64,000 bases of DNA from a bacterium (GCA_028277985.1 JANQFG010000105.1:39046-103045); one strand, 5' to 3'; shown: positions 23,966 to 33,330, counted from the first letter of the stretch. The notes: generated by a model not told the origin, from the sequence alone. Made by a program: numbers and translations.

Positions 23966-24646
23966 ATGAAGGCAACAAGGGGGCAGAAGAAACCCCGCGA
24001 AATGTCCGTACCCGAAGGGGGCGTCCGGCTCAAGAAAGCGATGAAGACGCTCCTCCGCAAATCGGATTTCAGTTCCATCACCACGGCCAGGATCGCCAAG
24101 ACCGCGGGTGTGAACGAGGCCCTGATCTACCGCTATTTTGGGGACAAGAGAGGCCTGCTCCACGCCCTGCTGATGGAATCCGGATCCATCTTCCTCGCGG
24201 GACTGGAGGAGGCCGTCGAGGGAATGGAGGGGGCGCTCGACAGACTGCGTCTGATCGTGAAGCTGAGCGTGCGCTACTACATCAAAGACCGCGTCTTCGC
24301 CAGGATCCTCCTCCTGGAAGTCAGGAACTACAACGACTACTTCGAAAGCGAAACCTACGAACTGGTAAGGGAGTACAGCCGCTTTGTATCGAAGATCATA
24401 CAGGAGGGGATGGACGCCGGGGAGATCCGCGACGACGTGTCCTGCAACCACATACGGGACGTCCTGCTGGGCGGGATCGAGCACGTATGCCTGCCGGGCC
24501 CGATCTTCAAACGAAAGATCTCTGCCGACTCGGCTGCGGAGGACCTGATAGGAATCGTATTCGACGGAATCGTGCCTCGCAAACTGAAGGGCAGGCGCCG
24601 GCAACGGCCTGGCCTTCGAACCTCAGGGAAGGAGAGGAACCCATGA
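23966..24646 (+). CDS. TetR/AcrR family transcriptional regulator
   Basis: 226 residues. The N-terminal HTH is complete (SSITTARIAKTAGVNEALIYRYFGDKRGLL), and the rest is the helical ligand-binding domain, with a basic C-terminal tail. The stop overlaps the start of the DUF1329 gene (ATGA at 24643-24646), so the regulator is the first gene of the operon it probably controls through the palindrome at 23888-23910. The ligand is likely a hydrophobic compound handled by the DUF1329/DUF1302 pair; that is inference. Confidence 0.9.
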   Translation: MKATRGQKKPREMSVPEGGVRLKKAMKTLLRKSDFSSITTARIAKTAGVNEALIYRYFGDKRGLLHALLMESGSIFLAGLEEAVEGMEGALDRLRLIVKLSVRYYIKDRVFARILLLEVRNYNDYFESETYELVREYSRFVSKIIQEGMDAGEIRDDVSCNHIRDVLLGGIEHVCLPGPIFKRKISADSAAEDLIGIVFDGIVPRKLKGRRRQRPGLRTSGKERNP

Positions 24647-25947
24647 GACCGCATATCCACCTGCCCTCATTTGCGGCCCTTTTGTGGCTGCTGCTGGCCA
24701 CCGTCCCGACCGCCCCGGCCGACGTGGCCCCCGGCGACGTCATCGACAAGACGAACTGGGAAAAGGCCAAGGGGCTCGTTCCGGACAACACCCTGGAGTG
24801 GCTCAAGCGGGGCGACTTCACGCTCGAGGTGGCCGACCTGAACTTCGATCCGACGGACTACGTTCCCGCCGTGGTCAAGACGTCCCTGCAGGCGAACAAG
24901 GGCAAGTACGACGTTGACGAGGACGGGCTCATGGTCGACGTGGCGACGGGAAAGCTCCCGGAGTTCATCGAGGGGATCCCCTTTCCTGAAATCGATCCGA
25001 ACGACCCGAAGGCCGGCAGCAAGATCATGTACAACAAGTTCTACCAGTCCTACTCGCTGGGACATGTCAATTATCCCTTCTCCGCCAGGTGGGTAGGACG
25101 AAACACCGGGTTCGAGCGGGAGGTGATCTGCGACTACAAGCAGTACCCGATGGACGGGGCGCCGGGCGCCCGGAAGGAGAGGAACTCGGAGCGCCTCGAA
25201 CGGATGGCGCTCATCCTCGTGCTCGCGCCTTTCGACATCAAGGGAACGAACATCCTGAACTGGCGCTATCGCGACAAGCGGCAGGACAGCACCTTCGGCT
25301 ACGTGCCGGCCATCCGAAGGGTCCGGCGCATGAGCCCGGCGAACCGATCGGACGCCTTCATCGGCGCCGACATCTGCGTGGACGATGCATGGGTCTTCGA
25401 CGGCAAGACGAACTCCATGGAATGGAAATTCCTCGGCAAGCGTGAGGCCCTGGTGCCCTTCCTCACCCCGGAGTTTCAGCGCTACGAAATCACTAGGAAA
25501 GGGGGATGGAGGACGTCGAAGAGCGGCAAAATCCCGAAGTACGGATACGAGGACGACCAGTGGCAAGGGGCACCCTGGATGCCGACCAACCTGATCTGGG
25601 CCAAAAGGCAGGTCTACGTCGTCCAGTTGACCCCGAAGGATCCCTACTACAACTACGGTGTCCAGGAGATATGGATCGACGCCGAGGTTCAGATCATTGC
25701 GGTCTGGAAGGTCATCAACGATCGGGCCGGAAAATACTGGAAGACGGAGTGGCAGTCCTGGACCGGCTTCCAGGGACCCGAGGAGGAGCAGAAGGCGATC
25801 GTGGGCGCCACGATGATGGCCATCGACGATCGCACGGACCACTGCAGCATCATCCGGCTGTTCACTGATGAGTACCAGGTCACCTACTACGACTCCTTTG
25901 ACAGGAACGACTTCACCATGGCCGGTTTTCAGAAGTTCTGCAAGTAA
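24643..25947 (+). CDS. DUF1329 family outer-membrane/periplasmic protein
   Basis: 434 residues with a signal peptide (hydrophobic FAALLWLLLATVP, cleavage near APA-DVA). The mature protein has the LolA/LppX-like beta sheet pattern of DUF1329: repeated long strands with Trp, Tyr and Arg (NILNWRYRDKRQDSTFGYVP, RRVRRMSP, WQGAPWMP). Family members accompany DUF1302 proteins and are thought to help move hydrophobic compounds or lipids across the envelope. The ATG overlaps the TetR stop, and GGAAGGAGAGG upstream serves as ribosome site. The DUF1302 gene follows after 46 bp. Confidence 0.85.
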   Translation: MRPHIHLPSFAALLWLLLATVPTAPADVAPGDVIDKTNWEKAKGLVPDNTLEWLKRGDFTLEVADLNFDPTDYVPAVVKTSLQANKGKYDVDEDGLMVDVATGKLPEFIEGIPFPEIDPNDPKAGSKIMYNKFYQSYSLGHVNYPFSARWVGRNTGFEREVICDYKQYPMDGAPGARKERNSERLERMALILVLAPFDIKGTNILNWRYRDKRQDSTFGYVPAIRRVRRMSPANRSDAFIGADICVDDAWVFDGKTNSMEWKFLGKREALVPFLTPEFQRYEITRKGGWRTSKSGKIPKYGYEDDQWQGAPWMPTNLIWAKRQVYVVQLTPKDPYYNYGVQEIWIDAEVQIIAVWKVINDRAGKYWKTEWQSWTGFQGPEEEQKAIVGATMMAIDDRTDHCSIIRLFTDEYQVTYYDSFDRNDFTMAGFQKFCK

Positions 25948-25993
25948 CAGGCCTTCCGGCGTCCAGAACGACCGAAACAAAAGGGGGGACGAG

Positions 25994-27685
25994 ATGGACG
26001 TATTGAAACAGGCGTTGACAGGGATCTGTCTGGCGGTTCTTCTCCTGGGGCCGGCGATGAGTGCAGAGGCATTCTACATAGACGGCGAGCACACCCTGTC
26101 GGTGGGCGCCAAGCTCCAGACCCGGGTGACCTTCCGGCTGCAGGATGCGGAGAAGAACGGGTGGACCTATCCGCAGGACACGAAAGCGGGGGATCTCGTA
26201 CAGTGGCGGAACCTGGCGCTGATCGAAATCGACCACGACCTCAAGGAGCTGACCTACAGCCTGGACATTCTCTGGCCCCTGAAGAAGCTCGAGATCCGGA
26301 GCAAGTATCACATCGTGGGCCGGTTCATGTACGAGGCCCTCTACAACGTCGGCTCCGACGGGTTCAAGGCGATCCGGGACAACGACAAGGAGAACATCGA
26401 CAACTTCAAGCAGGCCTACGACCTGTGGGAGGCGTACATCGACTTCTATCGCGGGCCGCTCTTCGTCCGTATCGGCCGCCAGATCATCGCGTGGGGCGAG
26501 ACGGACATCTTCCGCCTCCTGGACGGCATCAACCCCCTGGACAACACCTTCGGAGGCCCCTTCGAGGACCTGGACGACCGGCGCATCCCGCTCTGGATGC
26601 TCCGGGGCAGCTACAACCTGGGGACCCTGGGCCCCCTGGCCTCGATAACGATGGAGGGATTCTGGGTGCCGGGAACGTGGGACACCAAGGTCGGCCCGTG
26701 GGCGCCCTTCGGCACCCCCTACATGGCGCCCGACCCGAAGAAGGAAGTCTACGACATCGCCTACGTCATCTCGCCGGACAAGAAGATGAGCAACAGCCGC
26801 TGGGGCGGGCGGCTCCAGTGGGCCATGGGGGCGAACCTGAACTGCTCGGTGGCCCACTACCAGAGCTTTCTGGACGGCCCCACCACCTACTTCGCCCTCA
26901 CCGAACCGGTGGAAGGCCCCCTGCTGGACTTCAGCGTTCTCAGGATCAACGCCGAGTACCCCACCGTGCAGGTCACCGGCGGCAGCGCGACCTACTGGGA
27001 GCCCAGGACCAACATCGTGTTCCGGGGCGAGATCGCCCAGTTCTGGGACGAGCCGCTCTTCGAGCTGGAGCAGAACGGCCGGCCCCTGTTCTCCGACTCC
27101 GTCCCGCTGCCCGCCTTCGCCCTGGACGCGCTGGCCGTGTTCGCCGGCCAGGACCTACGCTCCCTCGGCTTCTTCGGGATTCCACTCAACCCGAAGGGCG
27201 GGAACATCGCCAAGCGGGACGTCCTCCGGTGGATGATCGGCTTCGACAAGCAGCTCTGGGTCCGGAAGCTGAACAAGACGAGCATGTTCTTTACGTCCTT
27301 CCAGTACTTCGGCCAGTGGATCCAGAAACACAACCCGAACACGATCCTGCCGGTCGCCATCCCGGACATGTTCGTGCCCGGCGTGGTGAACGGTATCACC
27401 GGCCAGCGGATCCACGATCTCACACATTTCCCGCACATCAAGAGGACCGAGCACATCATCACGGGATTGATCAGCACGAACTACTCGAACGGCACCATCG
27501 TGCCGCAGATGGCCGCCGCCTACGACCTGCGGGGGGTCTGGCTGCTCATCCCTTCGATCAGCTATATCCGGGAGCCGTTCCGTTTCGGGCTTCAATATGC
27601 GGGCATCGTGGGCAATTACGTGAGTTTCGGCGCATTCCGCGACCGGGACCAGATCTCCTTCACCTTGACGTATCTGCTGAATTAG
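25994..27685 (+). CDS. DUF1302 family outer-membrane beta-barrel protein
   Basis: About 563 residues with a signal peptide (VLLLGPAMSAEA). The mature chain is an outer-membrane barrel in pattern: alternating hydrophobic strands, IGRQIIAWGETDIFRLLDGINPLD (the DUF1302 hallmark RQ-x-x-x-WG), and a final strand ending in Leu-Leu-Asn. The family pairs with DUF1329 and is linked in other bacteria to uptake of hydrophobic substrates. The ATG at 25994 was chosen because it gives a proper signal peptide and follows a purine-rich AAGGGGGGA; the frame is open further upstream only by chance overlap. It is the last gene of the TetR-DUF1329-DUF1302 operon. Confidence 0.88.
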   Translation: MDVLKQALTGICLAVLLLGPAMSAEAFYIDGEHTLSVGAKLQTRVTFRLQDAEKNGWTYPQDTKAGDLVQWRNLALIEIDHDLKELTYSLDILWPLKKLEIRSKYHIVGRFMYEALYNVGSDGFKAIRDNDKENIDNFKQAYDLWEAYIDFYRGPLFVRIGRQIIAWGETDIFRLLDGINPLDNTFGGPFEDLDDRRIPLWMLRGSYNLGTLGPLASITMEGFWVPGTWDTKVGPWAPFGTPYMAPDPKKEVYDIAYVISPDKKMSNSRWGGRLQWAMGANLNCSVAHYQSFLDGPTTYFALTEPVEGPLLDFSVLRINAEYPTVQVTGGSATYWEPRTNIVFRGEIAQFWDEPLFELEQNGRPLFSDSVPLPAFALDALAVFAGQDLRSLGFFGIPLNPKGGNIAKRDVLRWMIGFDKQLWVRKLNKTSMFFTSFQYFGQWIQKHNPNTILPVAIPDMFVPGVVNGITGQRIHDLTHFPHIKRTEHIITGLISTNYSNGTIVPQMAAAYDLRGVWLLIPSISYIREPFRFGLQYAGIVGNYVSFGAFRDRDQISFTLTYLLN

Positions 27686-27738
27686 GGAGAGAAGGCACCT
27701 CGATCTGCCGGATGGAGATTCCGAGTTGCCAATAGAGG

Positions 27739-27776
27739 AGATTGCGAGGGAGCGCACGCGACCGAAGCAACCCCCC
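27739..27776 (+). repeat. Dispersed repeat ATTGCGAG...GAAGCAACCCCC
   Basis: A copy in the convergent gap after the DUF1302 gene, with GGAGCGCACGCGACC as its middle part. Confidence 0.75.
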
Positions 27777-27789
27777 GGCACACCTGCTG

Positions 27790-27813
27790 TCATTCCCGCG
27801 AACGCGGGAATCC
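27790..27813. repeat. ATTCCCGCG palindrome
   Basis: TCATTCCCGCG, AA, CGCGGGAAT: a near-perfect hairpin 13 bp after an ATTGCGAG repeat, the same pairing of repeat types seen at 17955-18086. Confidence 0.7.
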
Positions 27814-27845
27814 GGGGGAGGCGTGGCGTCGGCGGGGCTACAACC

Positions 27846-28376
27846 CTAATTGCACCCTGAGTCACAGCCGGAGCCACAGTCACCGCCGGCCGGAGGTTCT
27901 CCGCTGCAATCGCAGCCGCACCCGCACCCGGCCTGCTGGGTGGCCTGCTCATTGATACCGACGACCTTGATATCGAAGGTCAGCTTTTGCCCGGCCAGGG
28001 GGTGGTTGATGTCGACCGTCACCTCGGCATCGTCGACCTTGGCGATCACCGCCGGAAACCGCTGCCCGTCCGGGCTGGTCATTCCAATGGGCTGCCCCAC
28101 CTGAGGATCGAGCTGGGGCGGCAGCTCGGATCGTTTAAACGTAACCATTCTCTCTTCATCCCTCGGACCGTATGCATCTTCCGGGTTCAGGGTGAAGACC
28201 TTGGTTTCATTCAACGACATACCCACAAGCGCGGACTCGAACCCCGGGATCAACTGCCCCGCACCCATCTGGAGCTCAAGGGGCTGGCGCCCCTTGCTGG
28301 TGTCGAAAACATCACCGTTCTCAAGGGTTCCGGTATACTCTACGAGGACATATAGGCCGTCCGTTACCTTTTCCAT
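27846..28376 (-). CDS. slyD: FKBP-type peptidyl-prolyl isomerase, SlyD-like
   Basis: A 176-residue FKBP/SlyD isomerase and chaperone that catalyses proline cis-trans isomerisation. The split FKBP domain (YVLVEYTGTLENGDVFDTSKG at the start, INHPLAGQKLTFDIKVVGI at the end) encloses the insert-in-flap domain (about 70-120). The tail is extremely rich in Cys and Gly (GCGCGCDC, then CGSGCDSGCN): a metal-binding tail like the His/Cys tail of E. coli SlyD, which serves nickel delivery. AAGGAG precedes the ATG. The tail suggests a link to metalloenzyme maturation. Confidence 0.92.
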   Translation of the reverse strand: MEKVTDGLYVLVEYTGTLENGDVFDTSKGRQPLELQMGAGQLIPGFESALVGMSLNETKVFTLNPEDAYGPRDEERMVTFKRSELPPQLDPQVGQPIGMTSPDGQRFPAVIAKVDDAEVTVDINHPLAGQKLTFDIKVVGINEQATQQAGCGCGCDCSGEPPAGGDCGSGCDSGCN

Positions 28377-28416
28377 TTAGCATCTCCTTCAAGTGAGTGA
28401 ATCATCATGGTAGCAA

Positions 28417-29055
28417 TTACCAGAAAGTACTTCCAGCCCAGACCCGGAACGCGAATTCCGTCTCGGTGTCGAAGTCCCCGAAGGCCATGGCCGGCCCCAG
28501 CTCGAACACGAGCCAGGGGGTGATCTTCTCCGTGGCCTTCACCTCGGCGCCGAGCCGGGCCAGGATGGGAAGCACCAGCGGATCGTCCGCGTCATCGATG
28601 ACCAGGTACGACAGGGGAATCGTGCCTCCGGTAATGAGGTTGACCTTCGGCGTGAGCTCGATCGAGACGGGGAGACTGAACTCACTGCGCAGCCCGAAGA
28701 CGAAGCTGTCGTCTCGACCCGCCTCAATACTTCCCAACAGCAACCCGGGTCTGATCTGAAACGCGAGATTCGTTACACCACTCTTCTTGAGCTGCCACCG
28801 CACCGCCGCATTTACGGCCCCGGCAACCTTCATGTCCGAGAATTCCCCCGACCAGTCCCCGTAGACGATCTCGCCGCCGATCCCCCAGTCCGGCGTGCCG
28901 GATCGCCAGTACTCGTAGTACACGCTCGGCCATCCCACACCCACCTGATGGGCAAATCCTACGGGCATCTGCCTTCCACCCGTCAGGGACGGCGGCCCGG
29001 CAAAGGCCGTACCCGCCCAAAGCAGAAGAACCACCGCCGCAAGCCTAGTTTTCAT
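28417..29055 (-). CDS. Putative outer-membrane beta-barrel protein
   Basis: About 212 residues with a signal peptide (RLAAVVLLLWAGTAFA, cleavage before GPPS). The rest alternates polar and hydrophobic residues in strands of membrane-spanning length and ends in an aromatic (GSTFW), the usual C-terminal signature for outer-membrane insertion. I recognise no named family. The ATG at 29055 is chosen over an earlier one because GAGGAG lies before it and the signal peptide then starts with MKTR. It lies 40 bp upstream of slyD on the same strand. Confidence 0.75.
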   Translation of the reverse strand: MKTRLAAVVLLLWAGTAFAGPPSLTGGRQMPVGFAHQVGVGWPSVYYEYWRSGTPDWGIGGEIVYGDWSGEFSDMKVAGAVNAAVRWQLKKSGVTNLAFQIRPGLLLGSIEAGRDDSFVFGLRSEFSLPVSIELTPKVNLITGGTIPLSYLVIDDADDPLVLPILARLGAEVKATEKITPWLVFELGPAMAFGDFDTETEFAFRVWAGSTFW

Positions 29056-29403
29056 CGCGCTTTCTCCTCTCATGAAGCAGTAACCTGGATGCCGGAACTA
29101 CCTTCCTTGCACGGTCACACGCAAATCGCCTCACGGACAAACAAATAAGGATGCATTACCGGCGGTCAAGTGTCAATCTGCAGGAGGTCTCATCGGACCT
29201 CTCCATCCCTGAAGAAGCCGTCGATCGGCCCGGCGCCTAGTCCCTATCGGCACCTGAAGAGTCATGCGACCCTTCTGTACCTTTCCCAGCGACGAGCGAG
29301 GAGTTCAGGGTCCGGTCGAAGGACATACTCCCTCGGAATTAGCAGCTTCGTATCATGGAGGCCCTGCAGACCATGCAACAACATTGGGCAGGGGAGAGAA
29401 AGA
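29056..29403. other. Intergenic region with nothing recognised
   Basis: The 348-bp gap between two minus-strand genes contains no convincing ORF, repeat or terminator that I can see. A promoter for the beta-barrel gene is expected at its left end. Confidence 0.4.
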
Positions 29404-30153
29404 TTACGGATACGGTTCAAACCAGAGTCTGTACTTGTACACAAACAACAATCGCAACTTGCGCGGCACGAAAGTGGGACATGTGGGCATCATGCAGATG
29501 TGCTTCCCTTTCGTCCCCGTGTCCAGTTCCCTTTCGATCTCCTCCGCCCATTCGCAGCTGAACTTGGGCCCATAGACGCCGCCCGCAGTGCATACCTGTC
29601 TGCAGTCCTCCAAGGCCGCCTCCAGGTTTCCAGCCCGATAGCTGACGCAACCACGACCGAGGCGAACGGACGTGATGGAGGATTCGCCCCATGCTCCCTC
29701 TTCCGAGTGTATTTCAATGGCGGTACTGTAGTCCTCAACCGCCAGAGCAAATTTTCCCAGTTTGGAGCGGCATCTAGCCCTGCGGGAATAGCAGAACTTG
29801 CTGTCCGGTTCGAGTTCCAGATTCTTGTCGAAGTCGGCCAGCGCTTCATGGTATTTCTTCTGCCGCATGTACACGTCCCCACGAAGCATGTACGCGTGCT
29901 CGAAGTCCGGGTCTTTCTCTATTGCCGTGGAGCAATCCTCCAGGGCCTTGTCGTATTCTCGCAGGCTGTAATAGCGTTGCGCTCGCTGGGTGTAGACCGC
30001 TGCTCTGTCCGGGAGCGCTTCAACAGCTCGGGTGTCATGTTCAAGCGCTTCCTCCAGCTTCTCCCTGAGGCCCTCCGGCAAATCAGGCCCCATCGAACAG
30101 GCCGCGCAGATCACACCTGCCAGGATCAAAGGGATTCCTCTACGTTTGGTCAT
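29404..30153 (-). CDS. TPR-repeat protein, secreted or membrane-anchored
   Basis: 249 residues. The N-terminal hydrophobic stretch ends LAGVICAAC, resembling a lipoprotein signal though the lipobox is not canonical. Residues ~45-150 form three TPR units (AAVYTQRAQRYYSLREYDKALEDCSTAIEKDP and successors AHAYMLRGDVY-like, SKFCYSRRARCR). A Cys-containing tail follows. TPRs mediate protein-protein contacts. There is no operon partner: it stands alone, divergent from the beta-helix protein gene. Confidence 0.82.
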   Translation of the reverse strand: MTKRRGIPLILAGVICAACSMGPDLPEGLREKLEEALEHDTRAVEALPDRAAVYTQRAQRYYSLREYDKALEDCSTAIEKDPDFEHAYMLRGDVYMRQKKYHEALADFDKNLELEPDSKFCYSRRARCRSKLGKFALAVEDYSTAIEIHSEEGAWGESSITSVRLGRGCVSYRAGNLEAALEDCRQVCTAGGVYGPKFSCEWAEEIERELDTGTKGKHICMMPTCPTFVPRKLRLLFVYKYRLWFEPYP

Positions 30154-30419
30154 AACCCCAGTCTCCCCGCCTTGGACCGGCTGTGGGTTGGAGGATCAAG
30201 GTTTCGGGGAAAACCTATTGGCTTTGATCGGACCTGTCAAACGGTTTCGATGGAATGGGCAAACACAACAGGAAATGAGCCCGCTTGTTTTTGAGCCGGC
30301 TGACGAATGGTCGGCGATTTGGGAGCTTCAAGTCCCATCAAACATATCCCCACAGATTCTTTTTGACATAAAGATGTTTCTTTCGTATCTTCTGTGCTGT
30401 CACGACGTGGGGGGAGACC

Positions 30420-32267
30420 ATGAAGCTGCGAAACGTATTTCCCTTTCTTCTCATTACCCTCATCACAAGCACTTTCCCGGCAATCGCACAGACGACCTGG
30501 ACAGTAGACCAGGGGGGCGGGGGTGATTTCCTCACCATCCAGGAGGGAATCGATGCCGCGGCAGATGGGGACACGGTGCTGGTAGCTGACGGCATCTACA
30601 CGGGCATCGGCAACAAGAACCTGGATTTCGGAGGGAAGCCCATAACCGTGAAGTCACGGAACGGGCCGGAGTACTGCATTGTCGACGGCGAGGGGGAGGG
30701 AACCGGCTTCTACTTCCACACCAGCGAGGGCCCGTCTTCTCTTCTGGAGGGGTTGACCATACGGAACTTCAACGCGAGCGGCATTCGGATTGCTCAAAGC
30801 GATCCGACCATAAGCAAGTGCACTATCATTGGCAATACTACAAACCTGCGCGGTGGTGGCATCGAGATCAATGGTCACCCGAGCTGGCACGCAAGCCCAC
30901 TCATCAAGGACTGTATCATTCGAAACAACTCTGCCATGCACGGAGGAGGTGGGCTTCTCGTATACGAGTGCAGTCCGACCATCGTGAACTGCGATATTTC
31001 ATTCAATTACGCCGAGCGCTACGGGGGTGCCGGGATGACCCTCTACACCGGTTCACCCGTAATCCTGAACTGCTCCATCATAGGAAACACGGCGAACGCA
31101 GACATCTGTGGAGATCCGCTCTTGTGCCACGCGGGAGGGGTGCTCGTGGATATGTATTGGGGCGGCGTGGGCCCGAACATCTCGAACAGCATCGTCTGGG
31201 GGAACACGCCGGAGAATGTCGTCTTCTGCAGAGGCGAGGCACTCTTTACCTACAGCGATGTGGAAGGCGGCTGGCCGGGAGAAGGGAACATAGATGCTGA
31301 TCCGCTGTTCGTTCCGGGGCCTGACGGAGATCATTACCTGAGCCAGACCGCAGCGGGGCAGCCTCAAGAAAGCCCGTGTGTGGACGCCGGAGACCCGTCT
31401 ACGCAACTCTGGGGATGGTCGTCACGTACAACAAGGACAGACCAGCACCTGGATACAGGTCCAGTCGATATGGGATACCACTATCTATCAGATCATTCTC
31501 CGGGCGGGGACACAGATTGTCTGTACTTCAATGGAACAGACACCTATGTGGAGATACCGGACACACCCGAACTCAGTGGCGGCCCCGGCAAGAGTCTGAC
31601 CGTCGAGGCGCGCTTCTTCCTCGCAGAACTCCCTCCCGACTGGATGGCCATCGTCCAGAAATATTGGAATTACAACAACAAGGATTGGGGCCTCTACATG
31701 GATCACACGGGCCTGGTCGGCTTCCAGAAGGAAACGTGGTCCATGGAAGGGTGCCAATCGGGAAACTGGCAGATCTATTCATCCGAACCGCTTCTCGTGA
31801 ATGAGTGGACTCATGTCGCTTTCGTCTTTGACAATGACCAGGACGTCGTGAACCTGTACCTCAACGGTATTCTCACAGGGTCACGAGCTCTGGTGGATTG
31901 CGATCTCCCGGACACGGACGCAGTGGTGTCCATTGGCGCAAGCGGGCCTTTCTACCGTTCGGCTGGAGATCCCATCAAGCTCTTTCACGGCTACTTCAGT
32001 GAAGTTCGTATCTGGAATGTCGCACGGACAGAGGGGGAGATTCTTGCCAACATGCTACCGGGCAGCGTAACGGGTAATAAGCAAGGGCTGGTCGCGTTCT
32101 ACGACTTCCTGCAAGGAGACAATCCAGCGATCCTCTACGACCGCACTGTGAATCCCAATAACGGTAGTATCTCCAACCCGGCGTGTGGACCTCGGATGCG
32201 GATGAGGATGGGTATACAGGTGTTGCTTGCGGGGGAGACGACTGCAACGACTTTGATGCGAACGTGA
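30420..32267 (+). CDS. Secreted beta-helix/LamG surface protein, N-terminal part (frameshifted)
   Basis: A signal peptide (to about residue 23, ending AIAQ) is followed by a right-handed beta-helix of the pectate-lyase-like type (about 26-340) with repeated GGG and DCIIRNNSA turns and the typical opening FLTIQEGIDAAADGDTVLV. A LamG/concanavalin-like domain comes next (about 365-585: LTVEARFFLAELP, WTHVAFVFDN, ARTEGEI). The last ~30 residues of this frame (RMRMRMGIQVLL...) are out of frame: the natural continuation is in the frame starting near 32183. A single missing base around 32180-32186 splits what should be one gene ending at 32686. The function is probably carbohydrate binding or adhesion at the surface. 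Confidence 0.82.
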   Translation: MKLRNVFPFLLITLITSTFPAIAQTTWTVDQGGGGDFLTIQEGIDAAADGDTVLVADGIYTGIGNKNLDFGGKPITVKSRNGPEYCIVDGEGEGTGFYFHTSEGPSSLLEGLTIRNFNASGIRIAQSDPTISKCTIIGNTTNLRGGGIEINGHPSWHASPLIKDCIIRNNSAMHGGGGLLVYECSPTIVNCDISFNYAERYGGAGMTLYTGSPVILNCSIIGNTANADICGDPLLCHAGGVLVDMYWGGVGPNISNSIVWGNTPENVVFCRGEALFTYSDVEGGWPGEGNIDADPLFVPGPDGDHYLSQTAAGQPQESPCVDAGDPSTQLWGWSSRTTRTDQHLDTGPVDMGYHYLSDHSPGGDTDCLYFNGTDTYVEIPDTPELSGGPGKSLTVEARFFLAELPPDWMAIVQKYWNYNNKDWGLYMDHTGLVGFQKETWSMEGCQSGNWQIYSSEPLLVNEWTHVAFVFDNDQDVVNLYLNGILTGSRALVDCDLPDTDAVVSIGASGPFYRSAGDPIKLFHGYFSEVRIWNVARTEGEILANMLPGSVTGNKQGLVAFYDFLQGDNPAILYDRTVNPNNGSISNPACGPRMRMRMGIQVLLAGETTATTLMRT

Positions 32268-32686
32268 ACCCGGCTGCATCAGAGACATGCGATGGGCTGG
32301 ACACCGACTGTGATGGACACCTCCCAGCCGACGAGCAGGATGCCGATGGCGACAATGTCATGGGCTGTGAGTCAGACTGCGACGATTCGAATGCCTTCCT
32401 ATTCCCGGGAAATGAAAACGCATATTGTGACTGCGCGGAACCGAATCCGTGGGGGACCGAAGAAAGCAGATCTGCAGGAAACTGTGCGGATGGGGTGGAC
32501 AACGATTGCGATGGATCCATCGATTCGGATCCAGAGTGCAGCTCTTTGTGCGCGGGTTCTGCGATCGCCTCCACCCTGGGATCGAGTCCGGTCTACCCGA
32601 TATCCGACCTCGTCAGGCACCTTTGTTTCTGCCTGCTCCCCCTGGCCGTGGTCGCCATGTTCCTGTTCTCGAGAAAAAAGCTGTAG
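32183..32686 (+). CDS. C-terminal part of the same surface protein: MopE-type metal-binding repeats and membrane anchor
   Basis: 167 residues in the -1 frame relative to the preceding gene. They begin WTSDADEDGYTG and continue with GDDCNDFDANVNP, CDGLDTDCDG and DGVDNDCDGSID, the Asp- and Cys-rich putative metal-binding motif of MopE and many delta-proteobacterial surface proteins. The C-terminus has a hydrophobic segment (LCFCLLPLAVVAMFLF) followed by SRKKL, a typical anchor or sorting signal. A stop (32165-32167) closes this frame just upstream, and it has no ribosome site, so it is not an independent gene. It is the displaced end of the beta-helix/LamG protein. Confidence 0.75.
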   Translation: MWTSDADEDGYTGVACGGDDCNDFDANVNPAASETCDGLDTDCDGHLPADEQDADGDNVMGCESDCDDSNAFLFPGNENAYCDCAEPNPWGTEESRSAGNCADGVDNDCDGSIDSDPECSSLCAGSAIASTLGSSPVYPISDLVRHLCFCLLPLAVVAMFLFSRKKL

Positions 32687-32742
32687 GCGTTACTTCGAAA
32701 TCTACTACGCTCTACTGAGTTCCAGCCGCAACGGGGGTGGTC

Positions 32743-33330
32743 ATGTTCAGGCGCAATCTGTTTCCACTCTGGTCAGCAATGATCGTCCTTGCCAGCATGT
32801 ATCTCATGGGTCAGGGCTGGTCACCCGATGGGGGGGCCCCGGCTCCCGTTGCGAAGACCGGCCAAACCATAAGCTATGCACAGGGGGATGATGGCGATTG
32901 GCAGAAGGGACTCGCATCGCCCGTCCCGCGCTTCACAGACAACCTGGACGGAACAGTGACCGATAGCCTGACGGGTTTGATCTGGGTAAAGGATGCGGGT
33001 TGCTCAGGCGCCGCACAATGGGCAGACGCCTTGGTGAGCTGTAACAACTTGGCCGCAGGACAATGCGGGCTGGAAGACGGTTCTTTGCCTGGTGACTGGC
33101 GCCTACCCAACGTGAAAGAGCTTTCCAGTCTCATCGATTACGGAAATCATTCGCCAGCCCTTCCCACCGGGCATCCATTCATCAATTCGGGAGGGGGACC
33201 ATATTGGTCTTCGACAACCACCTCCCCACCACCTCAGGCGTGGTTCGTGTATTACAGCTACGGTATCGTGCACTACGAAGGCAAGGGGTGGAGTTACTAT
33301 GTGTGGTGTGTACGAGGTGGAGTCGGATGA
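32743..33330 (+). CDS. DUF1566 (Lcl-type) domain secreted protein
   Basis: About 195 residues. An N-terminal hydrophobic signal/anchor (LFPLWSAMIVLASMYLM) precedes a DUF1566 domain with all its landmarks: RFTDNLDGTVTDSLTGLIW, WADALVSCNNL, DWRLPNVKELSSLIDY and a final YVWCVRGG. The family is related to the collagen-like Legionella adhesin C-terminus and is common on secreted proteins of delta-proteobacteria; the fold is thought to bind sugars or proteins. The stop overlaps the next start (ATGA at 33327-33330), giving unexpected translational coupling with a permease. Confidence 0.85.
   Translation: MFRRNLFPLWSAMIVLASMYLMGQGWSPDGGAPAPVAKTGQTISYAQGDDGDWQKGLASPVPRFTDNLDGTVTDSLTGLIWVKDAGCSGAAQWADALVSCNNLAAGQCGLEDGSLPGDWRLPNVKELSSLIDYGNHSPALPTGHPFINSGGGPYWSSTTTSPPPQAWFVYYSYGIVHYEGKGWSYYVWCVRGGVG

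Noticed and set aside
32165..32190. Programmed ribosomal frameshift
   Set aside because: No slippery heptamer or following structure is apparent, and the first frame runs only about 30 nonsense residues further.
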